NCBI GenBank assembly: GCA_046538375.1 | Contig: JBKHJA010000063.1 | Span: 1-15,086 of the forward strand | DNA length: 15,086 nucleotides | Reading direction: 5' to 3' | Source: JBKHJA01 sp046538375 | GTDB lineage: Bacteria > Acidobacteriota > Aminicenantia > Aminicenantales > Aminicenantaceae | In this document: in pieces, positions 13,387-15,086 of the stretch | Layout of the letters: each line of letters begins with the position of its first letter | Numbering within the stretch: the first letter of the stretch is position 1 | Position numbers and translations under genes: made by a program | Notes under the pieces: generated by a model | The model's input: the letters and a program-made list of their open reading frames with translations, nothing else | The model's database searches: none | What the model was told of the DNA's origin: nothing

Positions 13387-14307
13387 TTAATTCATACTCG
13401 ATGGTACATTGCTGAACAGCAGTGATGCAATTTGTGTCTTGGATTTTGCTTTTGTTAGATTCTTGATAAACGATGAATGCTGAAGCCTCCGAGCGAGAAA
13501 TGCTAAAAGATACAAGTGCAATCGATACTCTTTTGGATTGCTTAAAATAACACAGACCAGGTAAACTGGTTTCTTATCAATGGCATCAAAATCAATGCCA
13601 TCAGGAATTCTTCCAATTGCCAATATTGTCCTTTTGAGATCATGGACAAATAAGTGAGGAACAGCCAATCCATTCCCTAATCCTGAGGATGTTTCCGATT
13701 CATGAACCATCAACTCGTCGTATACCTGATTCACATTCAATGAATGATAAATGCTTCCAGCTTTATCTATTAAAAAGCGCAAGAGATCGTCTTTTTCAGC
13801 GAAATTAAGGTTAGTGAACACCAGTCGCGGATTCACAAATTCGGAGTATTCTATTTGAGATGTCTGTTTTTGGGCTTCTTCTGGAGGCATATTCCCATTT
13901 CCTGGTGGCTTGAAGTTCGATGTGTGATTGACACCATAGTGTATAAATTTCCGGAATCCAGTCCTGCCTAGATCCTGCATGAGGGAAATGATTTCCAGGA
14001 TATCTCTGTATTCCAAACCGATGTCACAAGCTGACTTAATGAGCTTATTCAATTCACTATGCCCTTGTAACAGCAACATCACCTCGGGATTCGGACGGTT
14101 GCTCATTTCAGATAACACAGACACGGGAATTCCGATTATCTCAGCAATTTTTACCATGCGCTCATGAGTGGGAGGCGGTTGTTTCCCCAATTCAACTTGG
14201 CTGAGATATGCAGGAGAGAGATGAACTCTTTTCGCCATTGTCCGAAGACTGATCCCCGCTGTTGTTCGCAGTATCCTTAATACATGACCAAAGGTTAGAC
14301 TATCCAT
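13387..14307 (-). CDS. XRE-family helix-turn-helix/PTS EIIA(Ntr-like) fusion regulator
   Basis: The N-terminal 65 of 306 residues form a Cro/C1-type DNA-binding domain, with the helix-turn-helix in ISLRTMAKRVHLSPAYLSQV (19-38) followed by ELGK and a repressor-type PPTHERMVKIAEIIGIP helix pair. A linker (70-150) is partly helical, and its end is rich in Pro, Gly and Gln. Residues 153-300 match the PTS fructose/nitrogen EIIA domain. GNGLAVPH keeps the phosphorylatable histidine (H218), and GIDFDAIDKKPVYLVCVIL (237-255) is the typical following block. DNA binding may thus respond to phosphorylation by an EI/NPr relay; no PTS genes lie nearby. Its own promoter overlaps a palindrome, suggesting autoregulation. 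The methyltransferase unit follows on the same strand from a separate promoter. Confidence 0.85.
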   Translation of the reverse strand: MDSLTFGHVLRILRTTAGISLRTMAKRVHLSPAYLSQVELGKQPPPTHERMVKIAEIIGIPVSVLSEMSNRPNPEVMLLLQGHSELNKLIKSACDIGLEYRDILEIISLMQDLGRTGFRKFIHYGVNHTSNFKPPGNGNMPPEEAQKQTSQIEYSEFVNPRLVFTNLNFAEKDDLLRFLIDKAGSIYHSLNVNQVYDELMVHESETSSGLGNGLAVPHLFVHDLKRTILAIGRIPDGIDFDAIDKKPVYLVCVILSNPKEYRLHLYLLAFLARRLQHSSFIKNLTKAKSKTQIASLLFSNVPSSMN

Positions 14308-14317
14308 AGCCTCTATA

Positions 14318-14364
14318 TGTTAAATGTTTACTTAACAATTTACATATAAGCACTTCTTTGTCAA
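14318..14364 (-). promoter_or_regulatory. promoter and operator-like palindrome of the XRE-EIIA gene
   Basis: On the minus strand, a perfect TTGACA (14364-14359) is followed after 16 bases by TAAATT (14342-14337), with transcription expected near 14330. An inverted repeat of TGTTAA (14318-14323) and TTAACA (14332-14337), 8 bases apart, covers the end of the -10 box and the start site. A wider imperfect symmetry, ATATGTTAAAT against ATTTACATAT, surrounds it (14315-14347). This is the usual place for an XRE protein to repress its own gene. AGAGG just before the ATG is the only, closely spaced, ribosome binding site. Confidence 0.5.
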
Positions 14365-14795
14365 GAATAAAATGAAAAATACACTATGAACTTTCCCTGA
14401 AAATTTGGACCAATCTTGAGGCTGAACATTGCAGAGAGGAGCTTCAGTAGACGACATTGTTAATCTTGCAGCTATTGCTGTGGTAGACGCTCAAAAACTC
14501 TAATTGCTAGGTCTGATTCAAGTTATTTGCTCAATTTAAAAGGGGGGAGAGAGGACAATACTTTCATTTTTATGCCTATTTTAAATCAAAAAGATAAGAA
14601 ACTGCTTTTCTGTTGAGTAAGCTGGAGGTGCATCTTATTCCTCATTTCCCCATCAACCATCGCAGGGAAATATAAATCATGACGAAAAAGAGGTCCAGGA
14701 CAATCGGAAGTGGCCCATGATGACATAAAATTCCGCAGAAAAGCACAAGAGTGCCCAGAATTGCATAGAGGATTCCTTCCGGGCAAAGGAAAAAA
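14365..14795. other. gene-poor stretch, possibly holding decayed sequence
   Basis: No convincing gene lies here. On the minus strand a frame running to a stop at 14642 encodes, from about 14800 leftward, two hydrophobic segments (GILYAILGTLVLFCGIL and LPIVLDLFFVMIYISL) that look like membrane helices. Its upstream part only reads the transposase remnant in the wrong frame, so this is at best a fragment of an unrecognised membrane-protein gene. A G-run (AAAAGGGGGGAGAGAG) sits near 14537-14552. No tRNA, terminator or IS end could be identified. Confidence 0.3.
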
Positions 14796-15086
14796 TCATG
14801 ATAAATAATCGGCCTGCTCCACCTCTTCCGGGCCTTTCCCATACCGGCAGCAGACCTGACCCTCTTTCTCCGAAAAAGACAGGCGTTCAAGGGAAAGCAG
14901 AGGCCGGATCATGTAGTTGCCGACTCTTTCTGCCTCTTGTCTTGTTTCTGCCCGGACTTTGCTGTGGACCGAAAATCCTGTGTGGTGCCAGCCTTCAATC
15001 TTCTTCACCACAGCCTCTGAGATGAGCTCCTCGCGTATCCACTCACCCCATTGCTCCCGCCTCTTCGAATGGCACGATGGGCAGAA
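14796..15086 (-). pseudogene. IS91-family transposase remnant, internally deleted and truncated
   Basis: Reading leftward from the window edge, the frame stays open from 15086 to a TGA at 14798-14796. It starts with FCPSCHSKRREQWGEWI, which resembles the N-terminal zinc-binding CxxC region of IS91-type transposases. It then passes within a few residues to VVKKIEGWHHTGFSVHSKV and NYMIRPLLSLERLSFSEKEG, which belong to the C-terminal part, after the HUH/tyrosine catalytic section. The catalytic middle, usually some 150 residues or more, is thus missing in frame. The protein also stops at EEVEQADYLS, where intact members continue to a further RYYG block. The element is probably dead. The start lies outside the window. 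Identification rests on remembered family patterns. Confidence 0.6.

Noticed and set aside
14426..14503. Short plus-strand frame encoding a plausible RGASVDDIVNLAAIAVVDAQKL peptide
   Set aside because: It has no ATG and no ribosome binding site, is preceded by an in-frame stop, and matches no family I recognise; probably chance or a tiny relic.
14798..15025. Plus-strand 75-codon ORF opposite the transposase remnant
   Set aside because: It is the antisense of a recognisable transposase frame and has no features of its own.

Overview
The window reads as a piece of a Gram-negative bacterial chromosome. It carries two steps of ADP-heptose synthesis and a heptosyltransferase for LPS core, an extracytoplasmic-function sigma factor with a membrane partner, and proteins with export signals. 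Moderate GC, glutamate catabolism, a periplasmic MBL hydrolase and an IS91-type transposase remnant would fit an uncultured anaerobe near Acidobacteriota/Aminicenantes. That placement is only an impression, because no rRNA or phylogenetic marker is present.

Layout. 1-1494 (+): a glutamate dehydrogenase gene behind a good sigma70-like promoter, a 26-bp perfect palindrome and a 16-codon leader ORF joined to gdh by an ATGA overlap. 1687-4328 (+): an envelope-stress type operon of ECF sigma factor, single-span anti-sigma-like protein and an exported HtrA-like protein with two PDZ domains, whose catalytic His and Asp are replaced although Ser remains. 4333-8035 (-): five close-packed genes, in transcription order heptose-7-phosphate kinase, heptose-1-phosphate adenylyltransferase, a GT9 heptosyltransferase, an isoprenylcysteine-methyltransferase-like membrane protein and TrmH. 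A divergent promoter region around 8052-8124 separates this operon from the next one.

8176-10630 (+): a two-gene unit with 1 nt between the genes. It encodes a D-glutamate-cyclase family (DUF4392) protein and an asparagine-synthetase-like enzyme that has lost the glutaminase cysteine (Ser2) and part of the glutaminase domain but keeps the ATP-dependent synthetase half. This is the most intriguing unit here. 10659-14307 (-): a DUF1122-like protein, an exported MBL hydrolase, a SAM-dependent methyltransferase preceded by two overlapping mini-ORFs with strong ribosome binding sites and a promoter with an operator-like inverted repeat, and an XRE helix-turn-helix/PTS EIIA fusion regulator with its own promoter and operator-like palindrome.

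14308-15086: mostly non-coding, ending in an IS91-family transposase remnant that runs off the right edge. It appears internally deleted and truncated at its C-terminus. No tRNA, rRNA or CRISPR array was seen.
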